This document shows positions 6,979 through 18,122 of a stretch of 64,000 bases of DNA, one piece after another (position 1 is the stretch's first letter; every line of letters starts with the position of its first letter). A model generated the notes under the pieces. That model made no database searches and had not been told where the DNA came from. It saw nothing but the letters and a program-made list of their open reading frames with translations. Source of the stretch: Acidobacteriaceae bacterium KBS 83 (GTDB lineage: Bacteria; Acidobacteriota; Terriglobia; Terriglobales; Acidobacteriaceae); assembly GCA_000381585.1 (NCBI GenBank), contig KB906737.1, forward strand, positions 372,001 to 436,000, in the 5' to 3' direction. Position numbers and translations under genes: made by a program.

Positions 6979-9734
6979 TCATGGCGCTCCTTTTTTGCGC
7001 CGCGCACAGCGACGCGCTCAGCGCTGATGTTCCACCCCGTCACGTCGATCGCGGAAATGCGAGCACCGCCATGCAAAGAGGAGCGGACGCTGAAAGTGTT
7101 CGACTCCCCAGGCAGCAGCGAAACGTAGTTGTCCGACCAGAATGCCGGCGCCACCGCCTCCCCGTGCTCATCGAGCGCGCGTAGCGCCACCTGGAATGCA
7201 AGAGCTTCCGAATCGTTCCGCAGTCGAACCATGACGCGGCCGTTTGGTTCCTTCCGCACTGAATCCACGGCTATGCGCGCACGTGGCAGCCCCTTTAAAG
7301 CTGTCAGATCTGGTTCCCGCAGAGCAGGCGTGTAACGGTAGTCGCCCTTCTGCCAATCGAACTCAGCCAGCTTCGCCGGAATCCAGTAAAAGTTCTCGCT
7401 CACGCGCCGTCCGGCTGCATCCGTTATCATCAGCCGAACAAAATGAAGGTTGCTGTCGTTCGTCAATGTTTCGGCGGGAATATTGAATGCCCGGTCGGAG
7501 CTGTCAGGCGCAGCGTCGATCGCTGTTTCGTGTTCGTATACCGGCTGGAGTTCGAGGTCATAAACGGCGGCCTTGACGTGAAGCCCCGGCGCCGCCGCGT
7601 ACGTGCTGTTCACAACAACGACACTGCGGTCGTCGTAGGAGTATTGCACGTGCAGCGGCTCGCACGCTTTCCGCGCACCGTAATAGCCTCCGCCCGCGTC
7701 GAGATAGTAGTCATATAGGTGCCAGATCATCGAAGGCCACGCATTATTCAGCATCCACTGCACCACACCCGTTGACTCGTACTTGTTGCGCGCATACGCC
7801 TCGAACATCCCGCGTTCCCCGTCATATGCCATCGCCTGCGCGGACCGTTCATACTCGGCCAGCGAATGCGGTTCTCCATAGCTTTGCTGCATTGCTCCAT
7901 CGAACACCGTCGTGTTGTCGAATTTGCCGCTGCCGTTGTGGTATTGCCAGTCTTCATCGCGCGGCCATAGCGCCTTCGCAGGCAGGAATCGCCGCAGCGT
8001 AGATGCAACCGGAATCGCCGGCCCCGGGCTGGTCTCGGTGTTGAAACCCCACGCACCTCCGTGCAGCTCTGGATCTGTCAGCCAGTACGATGGCGAGACG
8101 TAATCGTACGGCCCCGTCATCTTCACGCCAGTCTTGCCGCTCAAAGTAGTCGGCCGGGCCGAAGCCGACGAGAGAGTCGGATTCGGCCAATGCGTCTCGC
8201 GCTCGATGTCGAGATACATCTGCTCGACCTTCGGCGGTGGCGGATTATCGCTGCCATTCAGCCATACCAGCAGACTGGGATGACTACGGATGCGCAGCAG
8301 CTGTGCCCGCAGTGACGCCGCTGCGACTGTGTAGTTCTCCGGCGTCCACTGCTCCCACTTCTCCCACTGATCGCAGCAGCACCAGCCCGCCAGCACAAGA
8401 ATGCCCTGCTCGTCGGCCAGCCGGTAGAACGCTTCCGTCTCGAGTTTGCCTTCCAGCCGGATCGCGTTCAGATGCAGGTCACGCACTATCTCAAACTGTT
8501 GCTCTAGCCGCTGCGGCTGCTCACGTAGCAGCATGTCGCTCGACCAGCCGCCACCGCGTATCAGGACCGGCCGGCCGTTCACGCGAAACAGCCGTGCACC
8601 CTTGTCGTTCAGCTCGGAGGTGATCTCGCGAATGCCCACCTTCGCGATCGCCTCGTCCGAAACAACGCTATTTGTCCGGAAACTGACCCGTAGCGTCTCC
8701 AGGTGTGGATCGCCCATCTGGTACGGCCACCACAGCAGTGCATGCCGCACGCGCAGCGCGGGAAACTGCTCTGGCGTGAACACCACCGTGCGCGTCTCGC
8801 CGGCCTCGAGCGTCACTGGCTGTTCCGCATGAATTCCCAGCAACGCAATCGCTGCCATCCCTTCTACTCGCTTCGCACTCGCATTGCGGACTTCGCCATA
8901 GACCGTCAGCTCCGCATTTTCAGCAGACCCCGACAGATGGGTCGACACCATCGGCGACCGCACACTCACTGGCCCACTCGCGTAAAGAGCGACGTCGCCC
9001 GTCAGCCCCATGTCTTTGTCCGGGGGACACGGACTCCAATCCACCCAGTTGATCGCGAGATCATGCTCAGTCGGGGCAAATATCTCGACTGCGATCGCGT
9101 TCTCCTTCCCCGGCTCAAGTAGTCTCGTCACATCGAATTCATAGGTGCGATACGCGCCCGCAATATCGGTTGATCCCGCAAGTTGCTGGCCGTTCACCCA
9201 AATATTCGCCCGATAGTTGATCCCACCGAAACGCAGCCACAGCGTTTTCCCTCGCGCCTTCTGTGGCAACGCGAAGCGAGTGCGGTACCACCAGGGGCAC
9301 GCGTAGGGGCTGTTCGGCGACATCGGCAGCCGCGAAAAGATGCGGCCAACGGGATAATCTGTCCCGGGAATGTTACGCAGATTGCGCGCGTAGTATGGAT
9401 CGCCGAACTCGCCTGCACCCACCTGCGCCGCCAGCACGGTCGCGGGCACATCGGTGGCTTTCCATGTGCTCGAGTCATCCTTGTACGAGGCAGTGGACAA
9501 TTGCGCGCCGTTCGCGGAAAGCCGGCAGCCGGAGGCGAGCCACCACCCTTCATGCAACCGAAGCAGCGGCCCTCTCGCCTGCTGCGCGTGCGCTAGCTGC
9601 GTAGTCAGCAGCATCAAGACCCACAGCAGAGATCTGAACCGGCGGACCGTGTCGGATCCGAGAATTCCCCTCAGCCGGCCGACGGCCGAGCTCCGGTGTT
9701 TTCCTGTACTGCTTGTGTGAAGTATGGAATGCAA
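6888..9734 (-). CDS. Glycoside hydrolase family 2 exo-beta-glucosaminidase/mannosidase-like enzyme, secreted
   Basis: 948 residues. After a long n-region the hydrophobic segment ends at AHA, about residue 50, implying export. GH2 sugar-binding, Ig-like and TIM-barrel domains follow. The barrel has WLNGSDN (Asp496) in place of the usual NE acid/base, and FNTETSPG (Glu567) as likely nucleophile, the pattern of the CsxA-type exo-beta-D-glucosaminidase subfamily. [11 protein letters not shown] motif is near 451. Substrate is inferred only. The start codon lies 64 bp inside the upstream epimerase gene, suggesting coupled translation, and the last 91 bp overlap trmO on the other strand. The C-terminal 35 residues are low-complexity. 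Confidence 0.9.
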   Translation of the reverse strand: MHSILHTSSTGKHRSSAVGRLRGILGSDTVRRFRSLLWVLMLLTTQLAHAQQARGPLLRLHEGWWLASGCRLSANGAQLSTASYKDDSSTWKATDVPATVLAAQVGAGEFGDPYYARNLRNIPGTDYPVGRIFSRLPMSPNSPYACPWWYRTRFALPQKARGKTLWLRFGGINYRANIWVNGQQLAGSTDIAGAYRTYEFDVTRLLEPGKENAIAVEIFAPTEHDLAINWVDWSPCPPDKDMGLTGDVALYASGPVSVRSPMVSTHLSGSAENAELTVYGEVRNASAKRVEGMAAIALLGIHAEQPVTLEAGETRTVVFTPEQFPALRVRHALLWWPYQMGDPHLETLRVSFRTNSVVSDEAIAKVGIREITSELNDKGARLFRVNGRPVLIRGGGWSSDMLLREQPQRLEQQFEIVRDLHLNAIRLEGKLETEAFYRLADEQGILVLAGWCCCDQWEKWEQWTPENYTVAAASLRAQLLRIRSHPSLLVWLNGSDNPPPPKVEQMYLDIERETHWPNPTLSSASARPTTLSGKTGVKMTGPYDYVSPSYWLTDPELHGGAWGFNTETSPGPAIPVASTLRRFLPAKALWPRDEDWQYHNGSGKFDNTTVFDGAMQQSYGEPHSLAEYERSAQAMAYDGERGMFEAYARNKYESTGVVQWMLNNAWPSMIWHLYDYYLDAGGGYYGARKACEPLHVQYSYDDRSVVVVNSTYAAAPGLHVKAAVYDLELQPVYEHETAIDAAPDSSDRAFNIPAETLTNDSNLHFVRLMITDAAGRRVSENFYWIPAKLAEFDWQKGDYRYTPALREPDLTALKGLPRARIAVDSVRKEPNGRVMVRLRNDSEALAFQVALRALDEHGEAVAPAFWSDNYVSLLPGESNTFSVRSSLHGGARISAIDVTGWNISAERVAVRGAKKERHDQETVALPLARASASSSQPRRSDSEGMLDR

Positions 9735-10630
9735 AGCCTCAGCCCCTCCCGCAATTGCACCTTGGGCTCCCAGCCTAGCACTGACCGCGCGCGGGTGATA
9801 TCGGGGCGCCGGCGCGCCGGATCATCTTCAGGCAAGGGCAGCATACGTAGCTTGCTCCTGGAGCCGGTCAGTGCCAGCACCTCGCGCGCGCACTCCGCAA
9901 TCGTCCATTCCACTGGATTCCCGATGTTCACCGGCTGCTGTTCCTCGCTGCGCACCAGCCGCACAATTCCATCGAGCAGATCTGTCACGTAACAGAATGA
10001 TCGCGTCTGCGATCCGTCACCATAGATCGTCAGGTCCTCGCCACGCAGGGCCTGCACCAGGAAATTCGAGATCACGCGGCCATCGTTCGGCTGCAGGCGC
10101 GGCCCGTACGTATTGAAGATGCGCACAATGCGCGTCTTCACGCCAAGGTAACGCTGGTAGGCCATTACTGTGGCTTCTGCAAAGCGTTTCGCCTCGTCAT
10201 AGACCGAGCGCGGCCCGATGGGGTTCACATTGCCCCAGTAGCTTTCCGGTTGCGGATGGACTTCGGGATCACCGTAACATTCCGAGGTGGACGCGTGCAG
10301 ATAGACCGCGTTGTAGCGGCGTGCAATATCAAGCGTGTTGAAGACGCCGTATGCACCCACGCGCAACGTCTCCAGACCGAGCTTCATATAATCCAAGGGG
10401 CTCGCCGGAGACGCCATGTTATAAATCACATCCACCTGTCCCGGTTCGAACGGCTGGCAGACATCGCGCTCCAGTAGCGAGAAACGCGGCTCGCGATGCA
10501 GATGTTCGAGGTTCTCCAGCCGCCCCGTCGATAAGTTATCGACGCCGATCACGATGTGCCCTTCATCCAGCAGCAAATCAGCCAAATGCGAACCAAGAAA
10601 GCCTGCCGCACCGGTCACCAGGATTCGCAT
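9671..10630 (-). CDS. NAD-dependent epimerase/decarboxylase, probable UDP-glucuronate decarboxylase (UDP-xylose synthase)
   Basis: 319 residues from ATG 10630. It is an extended short-chain dehydrogenase: [10 protein letters not shown] at residues 6-15 binds NAD, and the catalytic set is TSE (115-117), Tyr144 and Lys148. The [11 protein letters not shown] motif and [19 protein letters not shown] are characteristic of UDP-glucuronate decarboxylases, which make UDP-xylose. The upstream neighbour makes UDP-glucuronate, its substrate, which supports the call. A longer GTG start at 10657 is possible. Its 3' end overlaps the GH2 gene start. Confidence 0.88.
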   Translation of the reverse strand: MRILVTGAAGFLGSHLADLLLDEGHIVIGVDNLSTGRLENLEHLHREPRFSLLERDVCQPFEPGQVDVIYNMASPASPLDYMKLGLETLRVGAYGVFNTLDIARRYNAVYLHASTSECYGDPEVHPQPESYWGNVNPIGPRSVYDEAKRFAEATVMAYQRYLGVKTRIVRIFNTYGPRLQPNDGRVISNFLVQALRGEDLTIYGDGSQTRSFCYVTDLLDGIVRLVRSEEQQPVNIGNPVEWTIAECAREVLALTGSRSKLRMLPLPEDDPARRRPDITRARSVLGWEPKVQLREGLRLCIPYFTQAVQENTGARPSAG

Positions 10631-10688
10631 CTTCTTCAAAGCGCCATCACTCCGCACAGGGAAAGCCGCTGCAGGTTTTCGCCAGCCA

Positions 10689-12125
10689 TTAGCGTACGCG
10701 GGCTCCGGCCCGCTCTCTCGCCGGATACATCGCCGGCCGGCCGACGCTCAAATACGTGAAGCCGTGCTCCAGCATCTGCTGAGGATCGTAGAGGTTTCTG
10801 CCGTCGATCACGATCGGATAACGCAACACCGTCTGCAGCTTCTCCAGATCAATCTCACCGAACTGCGGCCAATCGCTAAGGATAAGCAGCGCATCCGCCC
10901 CCGTCGCTGCGCCGTAAAGATCATCCACGTATTGCATTGCAGGACCAGGCGGCAGTTCCAGCTTCGCCCGCTCCGTTGCCGCGGGATCAAAGGCCACGAT
11001 GGTGCATCCTTCCGACAGCAACATGCGGATCACGTCGAACGCCGGAGATTCACGCACATCATCCGTGCCGCCCTTGAACGCCAGCCCAAGTACCGCCAGC
11101 CGCTTGCCGCGGAAGGTCCACAATGCCGACCGCACCTTGTTGAAGAATCTGCGCTTCTGTTGCTCGTTGATCTTTTCCACTTCCGTCAGGATGCCGAAAT
11201 CAACGCTCAATTGTTCCGCCACATATCGGAAGGCAGCCACATCCTTGGGGAAGCACGACCCTCCATAGCCAATGCCCGCGCGCAGGAACTGGCTGCCGAT
11301 GCGCTTGTCCAGTCCCATGCCCCGCGCCACCTCTTCCACGTTCGCATCAACGGCCTCGCACACATTCGCCACGGCGTTGATGAATGAGATCTTCATCGCA
11401 AGGAACGCATTCGACGCATGCTTGATAAGCTCTGCCGCCTTGGTCGACGTGAGAAGCAGCGGAGGAGGATCGGAGATCGTGCGATGTCCGATGACCGCGT
11501 TGTCGCTACGGTAGTAGTCGCCCGAGGTGAGCGGCGCATAGATGGCCCGGAGAATATCGGCGGCCGCTTCGCTGTCTGCGCCGACCACAATTCGATCCGG
11601 ATGAAGGAAGTCTGTCACCGCCGTGCCTTCGCGTAGAAACTCGGGGTTCGATGCCACATCGAAATTCGTGCTCGAGGTACCGTTGCGCTCCACGACCCGC
11701 CGAATCCATTCGTTGGTGTAGACCGGGACCGTGCTCTTCTCCACGATCACCTTGTAACTTCCAATCGACCGAGAGATTTGCGTTGCAACCGCGTCCACAT
11801 AGGACAGGTCGGCATTGCCCGAATCCGACTGGGGCGTGCCGACCGCGATAAAGATCGCTTCCGCCCTCTGCGTGGCGGCGGAAAGGTCCGTGGTGAACTG
11901 CAGGCGCTGATTGCGATGGCGGGCCAGCAGCTCGGGAAGGAAGTCCTCGTGGATCGGTACCCCGCCGTCGCGCAGCATGGCGACTTTTTGCTCGTCGTTG
12001 TCCACGCAGACGACCGAATGGCCGATCTCGGCAAAACACACTGCCGCCACTAGACCCACATAACCCGAACCGACTACAGCTATAGACACCGGCTTCGTCT
12101 TCACGCCCACTCTCTTCTCCTGCAT
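10689..12125 (-). CDS. ugd: UDP-glucose 6-dehydrogenase
   Basis: 478 residues. It oxidises UDP-glucose to UDP-glucuronate with two [13 protein letters not shown] near residue 19 is the NAD loop, and the catalytic Cys291 is in [10 protein letters not shown]. The lengths and the VEKSTVPV motif near 128 agree with the family. A GTG at 12110 with AGGAG six bases ahead is an attractive alternative start giving 473 residues. It supplies the decarboxylase that follows 58 bp downstream in the exopolysaccharide cluster. Confidence 0.94.
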   Translation of the reverse strand: MQEKRVGVKTKPVSIAVVGSGYVGLVAAVCFAEIGHSVVCVDNDEQKVAMLRDGGVPIHEDFLPELLARHRNQRLQFTTDLSAATQRAEAIFIAVGTPQSDSGNADLSYVDAVATQISRSIGSYKVIVEKSTVPVYTNEWIRRVVERNGTSSTNFDVASNPEFLREGTAVTDFLHPDRIVVGADSEAAADILRAIYAPLTSGDYYRSDNAVIGHRTISDPPPLLLTSTKAAELIKHASNAFLAMKISFINAVANVCEAVDANVEEVARGMGLDKRIGSQFLRAGIGYGGSCFPKDVAAFRYVAEQLSVDFGILTEVEKINEQQKRRFFNKVRSALWTFRGKRLAVLGLAFKGGTDDVRESPAFDVIRMLLSEGCTIVAFDPAATERAKLELPPGPAMQYVDDLYGAATGADALLILSDWPQFGEIDLEKLQTVLRYPIVIDGRNLYDPQQMLEHGFTYLSVGRPAMYPARERAGARVR

Positions 12126-12188
12126 CTGGACTGGTAGCTCAAAGTATACCGTGCTGAATTGGGTCTTCCTGCTGGGATCGCGACTCCC

Positions 12189-13322
12189 TCACCTTTGCGC
12201 ACGGTACGCATTTACTATGTCGCGATACAGCACCTCGCACTGCTCCAACATGCGCTCGGTCGTGTATGATGCCGCGTTCCGCAAACCGCGAGCACGCGTG
12301 CCGATGGTGTCCTCGAGTGCGCAGGCAATCGTGCGTGCCGCTGTGGTCGGCTCTGCCGGATCGATCAGAATTGCAGCGCCTCCGGCCACCTCATTCATCG
12401 GCGGCCGATCCGTTATCACTACCGGACATCCACAGGCCTGCGCCTCCACAATCGGCCAGCCGAATCCTTCTTCGAGCGACGGGAAAAGCGTCGCAAGCGC
12501 GCAACTATACAGCGCGTTCAGCTGTTCATTACTTAGCCCAAGGGCTTCCAAAATCACTTCGCGGAGCTGGCGTTTCTGCGCGATCGCCCGCAACTCGGGG
12601 AGCAGCGGCCCGCCTGCCATCACCAGTCTGGCGCGTGCAAATTGCGGCAGCTTACGCAGCTCGGCGAAAATCTCGATGGCCGCGCCGCGATTCTTGTACC
12701 AGTGATTGCCCCCCATATGAAAGAAGTAAGGCTCATCCCTCCGCAAGCCCACGGAAGTCAGAAACGGCGCACTGACCTCGGCGTTCATGGGTTCATACGG
12801 CCATGAGAGCGCATTTGGAACCACACGCAGCCGCTGCTCCGGCACTCCGAGGTACTGTTTCAAATCGTCCCGCGTCTTGCTGGAGACGCACAAGATGACG
12901 CCTGCCTGGCGCAAACCGCGCGCAATAAGCCGCTGGAACATCCTTCCTGTCGCGCTGACCGGGTTCTCCGGAAAGTGGCCCATCGCGCTGCGGATCGCAA
13001 GCACATCATGACAGGTAATGACATGCGGCGAGTGCGCCAGTGCGGGCACGTACATCGCATTCGAGTGATCGCACAGATGGACGATGTCGGCCGTTGCGGC
13101 CACGCGCCGCAGTTCGCGCCGAAAGAGAACAAATTTATCCGCGTAGCCCAGCCACTTGAAGAGTGGCGAACTCTCCACAACGCGCGTTCCAAGCACCGCC
13201 GGCGGCTGCAGTAGGCAGACCTCATGTCCGCGATCGCGCAGCCCGCTTTCCAGCATGGAGGCGTAAATCTGCATGCTGTCCTGGCGGTCAGGCAGATAGT
13301 TGCCAACCAACAATACCTTCAT
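12189..13322 (-). CDS. Glycosyltransferase family 4 (GT-B), exopolysaccharide assembly
   Basis: 377 residues. A GT-B fold enzyme with the C-terminal donor site motif PSLEEGFGWPIVEAQACG, in which the EX7E acidic pair is visible, and an N-terminal MKVLLVGNYLPDRQDS strand. It should transfer a sugar, possibly rhamnose given the rfb genes just upstream, from a nucleotide donor to a lipid-linked glycan at the inner face of the membrane. Donor and acceptor are not identifiable from sequence. No membrane segment is present. Confidence 0.9.
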   Translation of the reverse strand: MKVLLVGNYLPDRQDSMQIYASMLESGLRDRGHEVCLLQPPAVLGTRVVESSPLFKWLGYADKFVLFRRELRRVAATADIVHLCDHSNAMYVPALAHSPHVITCHDVLAIRSAMGHFPENPVSATGRMFQRLIARGLRQAGVILCVSSKTRDDLKQYLGVPEQRLRVVPNALSWPYEPMNAEVSAPFLTSVGLRRDEPYFFHMGGNHWYKNRGAAIEIFAELRKLPQFARARLVMAGGPLLPELRAIAQKRQLREVILEALGLSNEQLNALYSCALATLFPSLEEGFGWPIVEAQACGCPVVITDRPPMNEVAGGAAILIDPAEPTTAARTIACALEDTIGTRARGLRNAASYTTERMLEQCEVLYRDIVNAYRAQR

Positions 13323-13419
13323 CGCTCGTTCACCAGGCAGACGAAATGACGATCAAACACATTGCAGCGGATCTTGTAGCACACGATCCACATACAGGAA
13401 TCTTTGTTGCGTATGACTA

Positions 13420-14310
13420 TCAATCCAGCGGCGCCGAGGCGGCCGTCTCTTTAAGTATTTGCAGTAGATAGGTACCGTAGCCGCTCTTCACCAGCGGCGC
13501 GGCAAGCTCCCTAAGCTGGTCGGCCGAGATATATCCCATCCGGTAGGCAACCTCCTCCGGACAGGCAATCTTCAACCCCTGCCGCTTTTCAAGCGTCGCG
13601 ATGAACATCGATGCATCCAGCATCGAGTCGTGCGTTCCCGTGTCCAGCCAAGCCATGCCCCGGCCAAAGCACTGGACCTTGAGCTTGCCTTTGTTGAGAT
13701 AAATGCGGTTCAGGTCCGTGATCTCCAGTTCGCCGCGCGCTGACGGCGTCAACCCCTTCGCGTACTCAACAACATTCCCATCGTAGAAATAGAGCCCGGT
13801 TACTGCGTAACGCGACTTGGGTTGCATCGGCTTCTCTTCGAGGCTCATCGCATTTCCTTTGGCATCGAACTCCACCACGCCATAGGCCTCCGGGCTCTGC
13901 ACCGGATACGCGAAGACCACCGCTCCGTCCGTCGTCTTAGCAGCTTCCTGCACCATGATTGCGAGATCATGGCCGTGAAAAATGTTGTCTCCCAGCACCA
14001 GCGCGCAGGGCTCTCCCGCCGCGAATTGCTCGCCGATGAGAAAGGCCTGGGCCAGCCCATCCGGTTTCGGCTGTTCCGCGTAGGAGATCGACAATCCCCA
14101 CTTGTTGCCATCACCCAGCAAGTCTCGAAAGCGAGGCAGGTCATGCGGAGTGGAGATCACCAGGATCTCGCGGATGCCTGCAAGCATCAGCGTGCTGAGC
14201 GGAAAATAGATCATTGGCTTGTCGTAGACGGGAACAAGCTGTTTGGAAACCGCAAGCGTCACAGGATAGAGCCGAGTGCCGGATCCGCCGGCCAGGATGA
14301 TCCCCTTCAC
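13420..14310 (-). CDS. rfbA: Glucose-1-phosphate thymidylyltransferase
   Basis: 296 residues. First step of dTDP-L-rhamnose synthesis: dTTP plus glucose-1-phosphate to dTDP-glucose. The nucleotide loop [11 protein letters not shown] sits at residues 8-18, followed by [22 protein letters not shown] and WLDTGTHDS motifs are also visible. Length is the normal one for RmlA. Its ATG overlaps the stop of rfbB by 4 bp, so the two are translationally coupled. It is the last of the four rfb genes on this strand (D, C, B, A). Confidence 0.96.
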   Translation of the reverse strand: MKGIILAGGSGTRLYPVTLAVSKQLVPVYDKPMIYFPLSTLMLAGIREILVISTPHDLPRFRDLLGDGNKWGLSISYAEQPKPDGLAQAFLIGEQFAAGEPCALVLGDNIFHGHDLAIMVQEAAKTTDGAVVFAYPVQSPEAYGVVEFDAKGNAMSLEEKPMQPKSRYAVTGLYFYDGNVVEYAKGLTPSARGELEITDLNRIYLNKGKLKVQCFGRGMAWLDTGTHDSMLDASMFIATLEKRQGLKIACPEEVAYRMGYISADQLRELAAPLVKSGYGTYLLQILKETAASAPLD

Positions 14311-15398
14311 TGTGCACTCCCCGTTACGGCGGTCGTTTCACGACCCACATAGTTGCGATCAATCCATTCACGATAGGCGCCGCTTGTGATCGCCTCCACC
14401 CACGGCATATTTTCCAGATACCACGCAATCGTCCTGCGGATGCCGCTCGAAAACGTCTCCTGCGGTTTCCATCCGAGCTCTGCAGTGAGTTTGCGGCAGT
14501 CGATGGCATAACGGCGATCGTGCCCGGGACGGTCCTTGACATACGTGATCAGCGCACGTCGCGACGTAACTCCCGGCCTCAACTCATCGAGGATGTCGCA
14601 GATCGTCTGGACAACGGCAATATTGGGCATCTCGTTTAAGCCGCCGACGTTGTATGTCTCACCCGACCGGCCCTTGGCCAGCACCGTCGCAATCGCGGCG
14701 CAGTGGTCGCCCACATAAAGCCAGTCGCGTACATTCAGTCCGTCCCCGTACACCGGCAATGGCTTTCCGTTGAGTGCGTTCAGCACCATCAGCGGAATCA
14801 GCTTCTCTGGGAACTGTAAAGGTCCGTAATTGTTCGAGCAGTTTGTCGTTAGCGTTGGCAGGCCGTACGTGTGGTGATAAGCGCGGACCAGGTGATCGCT
14901 GCCCGCCTTCGACGCCGAATACGGGCTATTCGGACTGTAAGGCGTGTTCTCGTGGAACGCCGCATCGGTCGGAGCCAAAGATCCGTAGACCTCATCGGTT
15001 GAGACGTGAAGAAAACGAAATCGATCGCGTGCAGACCCGCTGAGCGACCCCCAATGTTCCAGCGTCGCGTCGAGCAGGCGGAACGTACCGACGACGTTTG
15101 TCATCACAAACGACTCCGGCCCCAGGATCGATCGATCGACGTGGCTCTCCGCCGCAAAGTGCACGACTGCCTCGGGCCGATATTCGGTCAACAGCCGGCT
15201 CACCAACTCGCGGTCTTCAATCCCACCGTGCACAAAGGTGTAGCCGGATGCCTTTTCCACCGGCGCCAGACTCTGCAGGTTGCCGGCATACGTCAGTTTG
15301 TCCAGGTTCACTACCTGGTCTCCGGCGGCAACGCGCCCCAGCACAAAATTCGCGCCGATAAACCCGGCCCCGCCCGTCACCAGAAGACGGCTACTCAT
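14307..15398 (-). CDS. rfbB: dTDP-glucose 4,6-dehydratase
   Basis: 363 residues. Second step of dTDP-rhamnose synthesis. [11 protein letters not shown] (8-18) binds NAD; the catalytic residues are in STDEVYG (Thr134, Asp135, Glu136) and [11 protein letters not shown] (Tyr160, Lys164). The [11 protein letters not shown] motif near 80-90 is diagnostic for RmlB. It ends in a 4-bp overlap with rfbA and follows rfbC by 59 bp. Confidence 0.96.
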   Translation of the reverse strand: MSSRLLVTGGAGFIGANFVLGRVAAGDQVVNLDKLTYAGNLQSLAPVEKASGYTFVHGGIEDRELVSRLLTEYRPEAVVHFAAESHVDRSILGPESFVMTNVVGTFRLLDATLEHWGSLSGSARDRFRFLHVSTDEVYGSLAPTDAAFHENTPYSPNSPYSASKAGSDHLVRAYHHTYGLPTLTTNCSNNYGPLQFPEKLIPLMVLNALNGKPLPVYGDGLNVRDWLYVGDHCAAIATVLAKGRSGETYNVGGLNEMPNIAVVQTICDILDELRPGVTSRRALITYVKDRPGHDRRYAIDCRKLTAELGWKPQETFSSGIRRTIAWYLENMPWVEAITSGAYREWIDRNYVGRETTAVTGSAQ

Positions 15399-15457
15399 CG
15401 AAAGCTCCTATCTATTGTTATCGCGGCTCACACACAGGACTGAATCTGCTCGTCTCA

Positions 15458-16000
15458 TTATCCAAACACATCTGCTTCGAGCAGCCGCTTGCCGGCAGCG
15501 TCTTTTGGCGAAAGGGTCGGCGTTCCGGCATCTGGCCATTCGATTCCAATCTCCGGATCATTCCACAGCACACTGCGCTCGCCCTGAGGCGCGTAAAAAT
15601 CCGTTGCCTTGTACAGCACCTCAGCTACCGAGGAGAGCACAAGAAAACCGTGCCCGAATCCTGCCGGTATCCACAGCATTAGCTTATTGTCTTCGCTCAG
15701 CAAATGACCCGTCCATCGCCCAAACGTAGATGAGCTCCGCCGAAGATCCACTGCGACATCGAATATCTCCCCTCGTACCGCCCGCACGAGCTTCCCCTGC
15801 GGCTGCACAAGTTGATAATGCAGCCCGCGTAGCACACCTCGCTCCGACCGCGAGTGATTGTCCTGCACGAATGTCTCGTGAATTCCAAGTTCCCCGAAAG
15901 TGCGTTGGTTGTAGCTCTCCAGAAAAAACCCGCGGCTGTCGGCAAAGACGCGCGGCGCCAGCAGCTTTACTTCGTCCAGATTTGTCTTTTGTACCTGCAT
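15458..16000 (-). CDS. rfbC: dTDP-4-dehydrorhamnose 3,5-epimerase
   Basis: 180 residues from ATG 16000, chosen because conserved sequence starts there; an upstream in-frame start at 16075 would run into rfbD. The cupin-fold epimerase acts third in the dTDP-rhamnose pathway. His61 in RGLHYQ is the catalytic base, and Tyr136 is the likely acid. DSRGFFLESYN and PAGFGHGFL are family motifs. It lies 23 bp after rfbD. Confidence 0.95.
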   Translation of the reverse strand: MQVQKTNLDEVKLLAPRVFADSRGFFLESYNQRTFGELGIHETFVQDNHSRSERGVLRGLHYQLVQPQGKLVRAVRGEIFDVAVDLRRSSSTFGRWTGHLLSEDNKLMLWIPAGFGHGFLVLSSVAEVLYKATDFYAPQGERSVLWNDPEIGIEWPDAGTPTLSPKDAAGKRLLEADVFG

Positions 16001-16023
16001 GTGTTCTGTATCGATCTCCCGGT

Positions 16024-16890
16024 TTAACTCACAGCCGCCCTCACGGCCATCACTGCATCCAGTTGCTGTTCCCACTCCGGCAGACGAAAACCGAAGTACG
16101 CGGCAAACTTCTCGTTCGAGAGCACAGAGTTCATCGGCCGGGCGGCGGGGGTGGGGTACTCCGCAGTGTTAATCGCTATCACGGAAGGTGCCGGTTCTCC
16201 CGCGCGCTCGAAAATCGCTTTCGCGAATCCGTACCACGTCGTCGCACCCCCTGCTGTCATGTGATACATCCCGCTCCTCCAATCTCCCTTTCTGGCCTGC
16301 TTCAGAATCTCCCGCGTCGCTTCGGCGATTGCATCTGCCGATGTCGGTGCCCCACGCTGGTCCGCAACAATACGGAGCTCGGGACGTTCGGAGCGCAGAC
16401 GCAGCATGGTCTTCAGAAAATTTGTACCGTGATTGCCGTAGACCCAGCTCGTCCGCAATACGACGAACTCCCCGCCCGCCTCAGCAATCCCCTGCTCTCC
16501 TTCGAGCTTCGATGCACCGTATACATTTCGCGGACCGGTCGCATCCTCTTCTGCATAAGGCGTCGTCTTCATTCCGTCGAAGACATAATCCGTCGAGTAG
16601 TGCACCAGTCTTGCCCCCAGCGCCGCTGCTTCGGACGCCATTGCTGCGGGTGCGGCGGCATTCACGGCAAAGCAGCTATCCCGATCGCTTTCCGCCTTAT
16701 CCACCGCCGTATACGCGGCCGCGTTCACGATTACGTTGGGCCGCACGCGTCTCACCAGCCGGCGCACGCTTTCAGCATCGGTCAGATCGCACTCTCGTCG
16801 CGTCGCTACAATAAGTTCGTCCGCCAGTGTCTCGCCGCTTTGCAAGGCACGACCCACCTGCCCATTGCCGCCAAAGAGAAGTAATCGCAT
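16024..16890 (-). CDS. rfbD: dTDP-4-dehydrorhamnose reductase
   Basis: 288 residues from the ATG at 16890; six more codons upstream are possible. NADPH-dependent last step to dTDP-L-rhamnose. The loop FGGNGQVG is at residues 6-13; YSTDYVFDG and YGASKLEGE carry the catalytic Thr, Tyr and Lys. It is the first of four consecutive rhamnose genes, 71 bp downstream of the export-protein gene. Confidence 0.95.
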   Translation of the reverse strand: MRLLLFGGNGQVGRALQSGETLADELIVATRRECDLTDAESVRRLVRRVRPNVIVNAAAYTAVDKAESDRDSCFAVNAAAPAAMASEAAALGARLVHYSTDYVFDGMKTTPYAEEDATGPRNVYGASKLEGEQGIAEAGGEFVVLRTSWVYGNHGTNFLKTMLRLRSERPELRIVADQRGAPTSADAIAEATREILKQARKGDWRSGMYHMTAGGATTWYGFAKAIFERAGEPAPSVIAINTAEYPTPAARPMNSVLSNEKFAAYFGFRLPEWEQQLDAVMAVRAAVS

Positions 16891-16961
16891 GTCACCGTTT
16901 GCTTTCAAAGGTTCGTGATCGGAAGAGTGAATCGTGAGTGCCGGGATGCGCGGACCGCATC

Positions 16962-18122
16962 TTAGTAATTTGCAAAGCGATAAATGGCGTAACTCGTCGC
17001 CGTTCCGATCGCTGCATTGATCGCCTGCTGGCCGTACAACTTGACATTGCTGGTTGGAACAAACACGATGTCACCGTCCGTCAATAGCATATCTGGGCCG
17101 CCGCCATAGAGAACCTTCTGGAGATTCACGGTTAATTCTTCTCTTCCTGTTGGCGACCGGCGGATCAGGCGTGATTCGCTGCCCTTCGCAACACGCGTCA
17201 ACCCTCCAGCCAGGGCAACTGCCTCCAGCAGCGTCAGCCGGTTATTGTGCTCCACCTGGTAGCCGCCGGGGCGCTGCAACTCTCCCACGAGATAAACTAT
17301 GCCCGAGCGCGCAACGTAGATGTGGTCGCCCGGCAGAATCTCCATACGTCCGTCCTGGATGGACTCTGGCGTCTGCGCTCCAACATTCAACGTCACATGA
17401 ATGATATTGTTCGGGTCCGCGGCGTGCACAATGCTCACCGTTCGAGAAGCAGCATCATTGAGTCCGCCGGCCATCGCCATCGTATCTGCCAGCGTTCGTG
17501 GCGCGACAATGGGATAAACCCCCGGTGCGCGTACCTCGCCGCTGATCGTGATGGTGCGCCGTGTGAACTCGGCAACGAACACGGTCACCTCCGGGTCTAC
17601 CAGGATCTTCGCGTCCTTATAACGTTGGCTTACCGCGTCGGTAATATCCGCGAGCGTAAGACCCGCAACGTGAAGCTTGCCGGCGAGAGGCAGCAAAATA
17701 TCGCCCTTGAGGTTCACACGGAAACGCCCTGAAAGCTCCGGCGTTTCGAAGATCACGATGTCCAGCAGATCGCCTTCCGAGACCTGGGTCAGCGGACTGG
17801 TCTGCGGAATATCCGTCCCCGTACCAAACACGCCGACACGGTTGTCATTCATCGGCCCGGTACCGGGCGGATTGGATGGAATACTTGGCACCTGTTGCTG
17901 AGCATTGCCATCGCCAGGTTGGCCAGTGGATTGGCCATAAATGCTCCCCGCGCCAATCGTCCCTGTGGATTGCGCTCCGCCGGTGCTGCCCAGCGGCTGC
18001 GGCGCCACCTGCTGGCCCAGAGTCTGACCGTGCATTGCCGGAAAGCCCATGCACGCCAGAGCGAACCAGACACAACTCAAAGCAATCTGCCGCCGGCACC
18101 GCAATCTACTTGACCTCTTCAT
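16962..18122 (-). CDS. Polysaccharide export protein (Wza-like, SLBB domains)
   Basis: 386 residues from ATG 18122, which overlaps the autokinase gene by 17 bp; an in-frame start at 18200 would add 26 residues with no family features. A signal segment ends near AMHGQ. After a Gln/Gly/Pro-rich linker come the PES export domain (ISPLTQVSEGDLLDI region) and SLBB repeats (GDHIYVARSGIVYLVGELQ region). Such proteins form the outer-membrane or periplasmic channel for exopolysaccharide. The C-terminus is consistent with outer-membrane insertion. No clear lipobox is seen, unlike E. coli Wza. Confidence 0.9.
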   Translation of the reverse strand: MKRSSRLRCRRQIALSCVWFALACMGFPAMHGQTLGQQVAPQPLGSTGGAQSTGTIGAGSIYGQSTGQPGDGNAQQQVPSIPSNPPGTGPMNDNRVGVFGTGTDIPQTSPLTQVSEGDLLDIVIFETPELSGRFRVNLKGDILLPLAGKLHVAGLTLADITDAVSQRYKDAKILVDPEVTVFVAEFTRRTITISGEVRAPGVYPIVAPRTLADTMAMAGGLNDAASRTVSIVHAADPNNIIHVTLNVGAQTPESIQDGRMEILPGDHIYVARSGIVYLVGELQRPGGYQVEHNNRLTLLEAVALAGGLTRVAKGSESRLIRRSPTGREELTVNLQKVLYGGGPDMLLTDGDIVFVPTSNVKLYGQQAINAAIGTATSYAIYRFANY

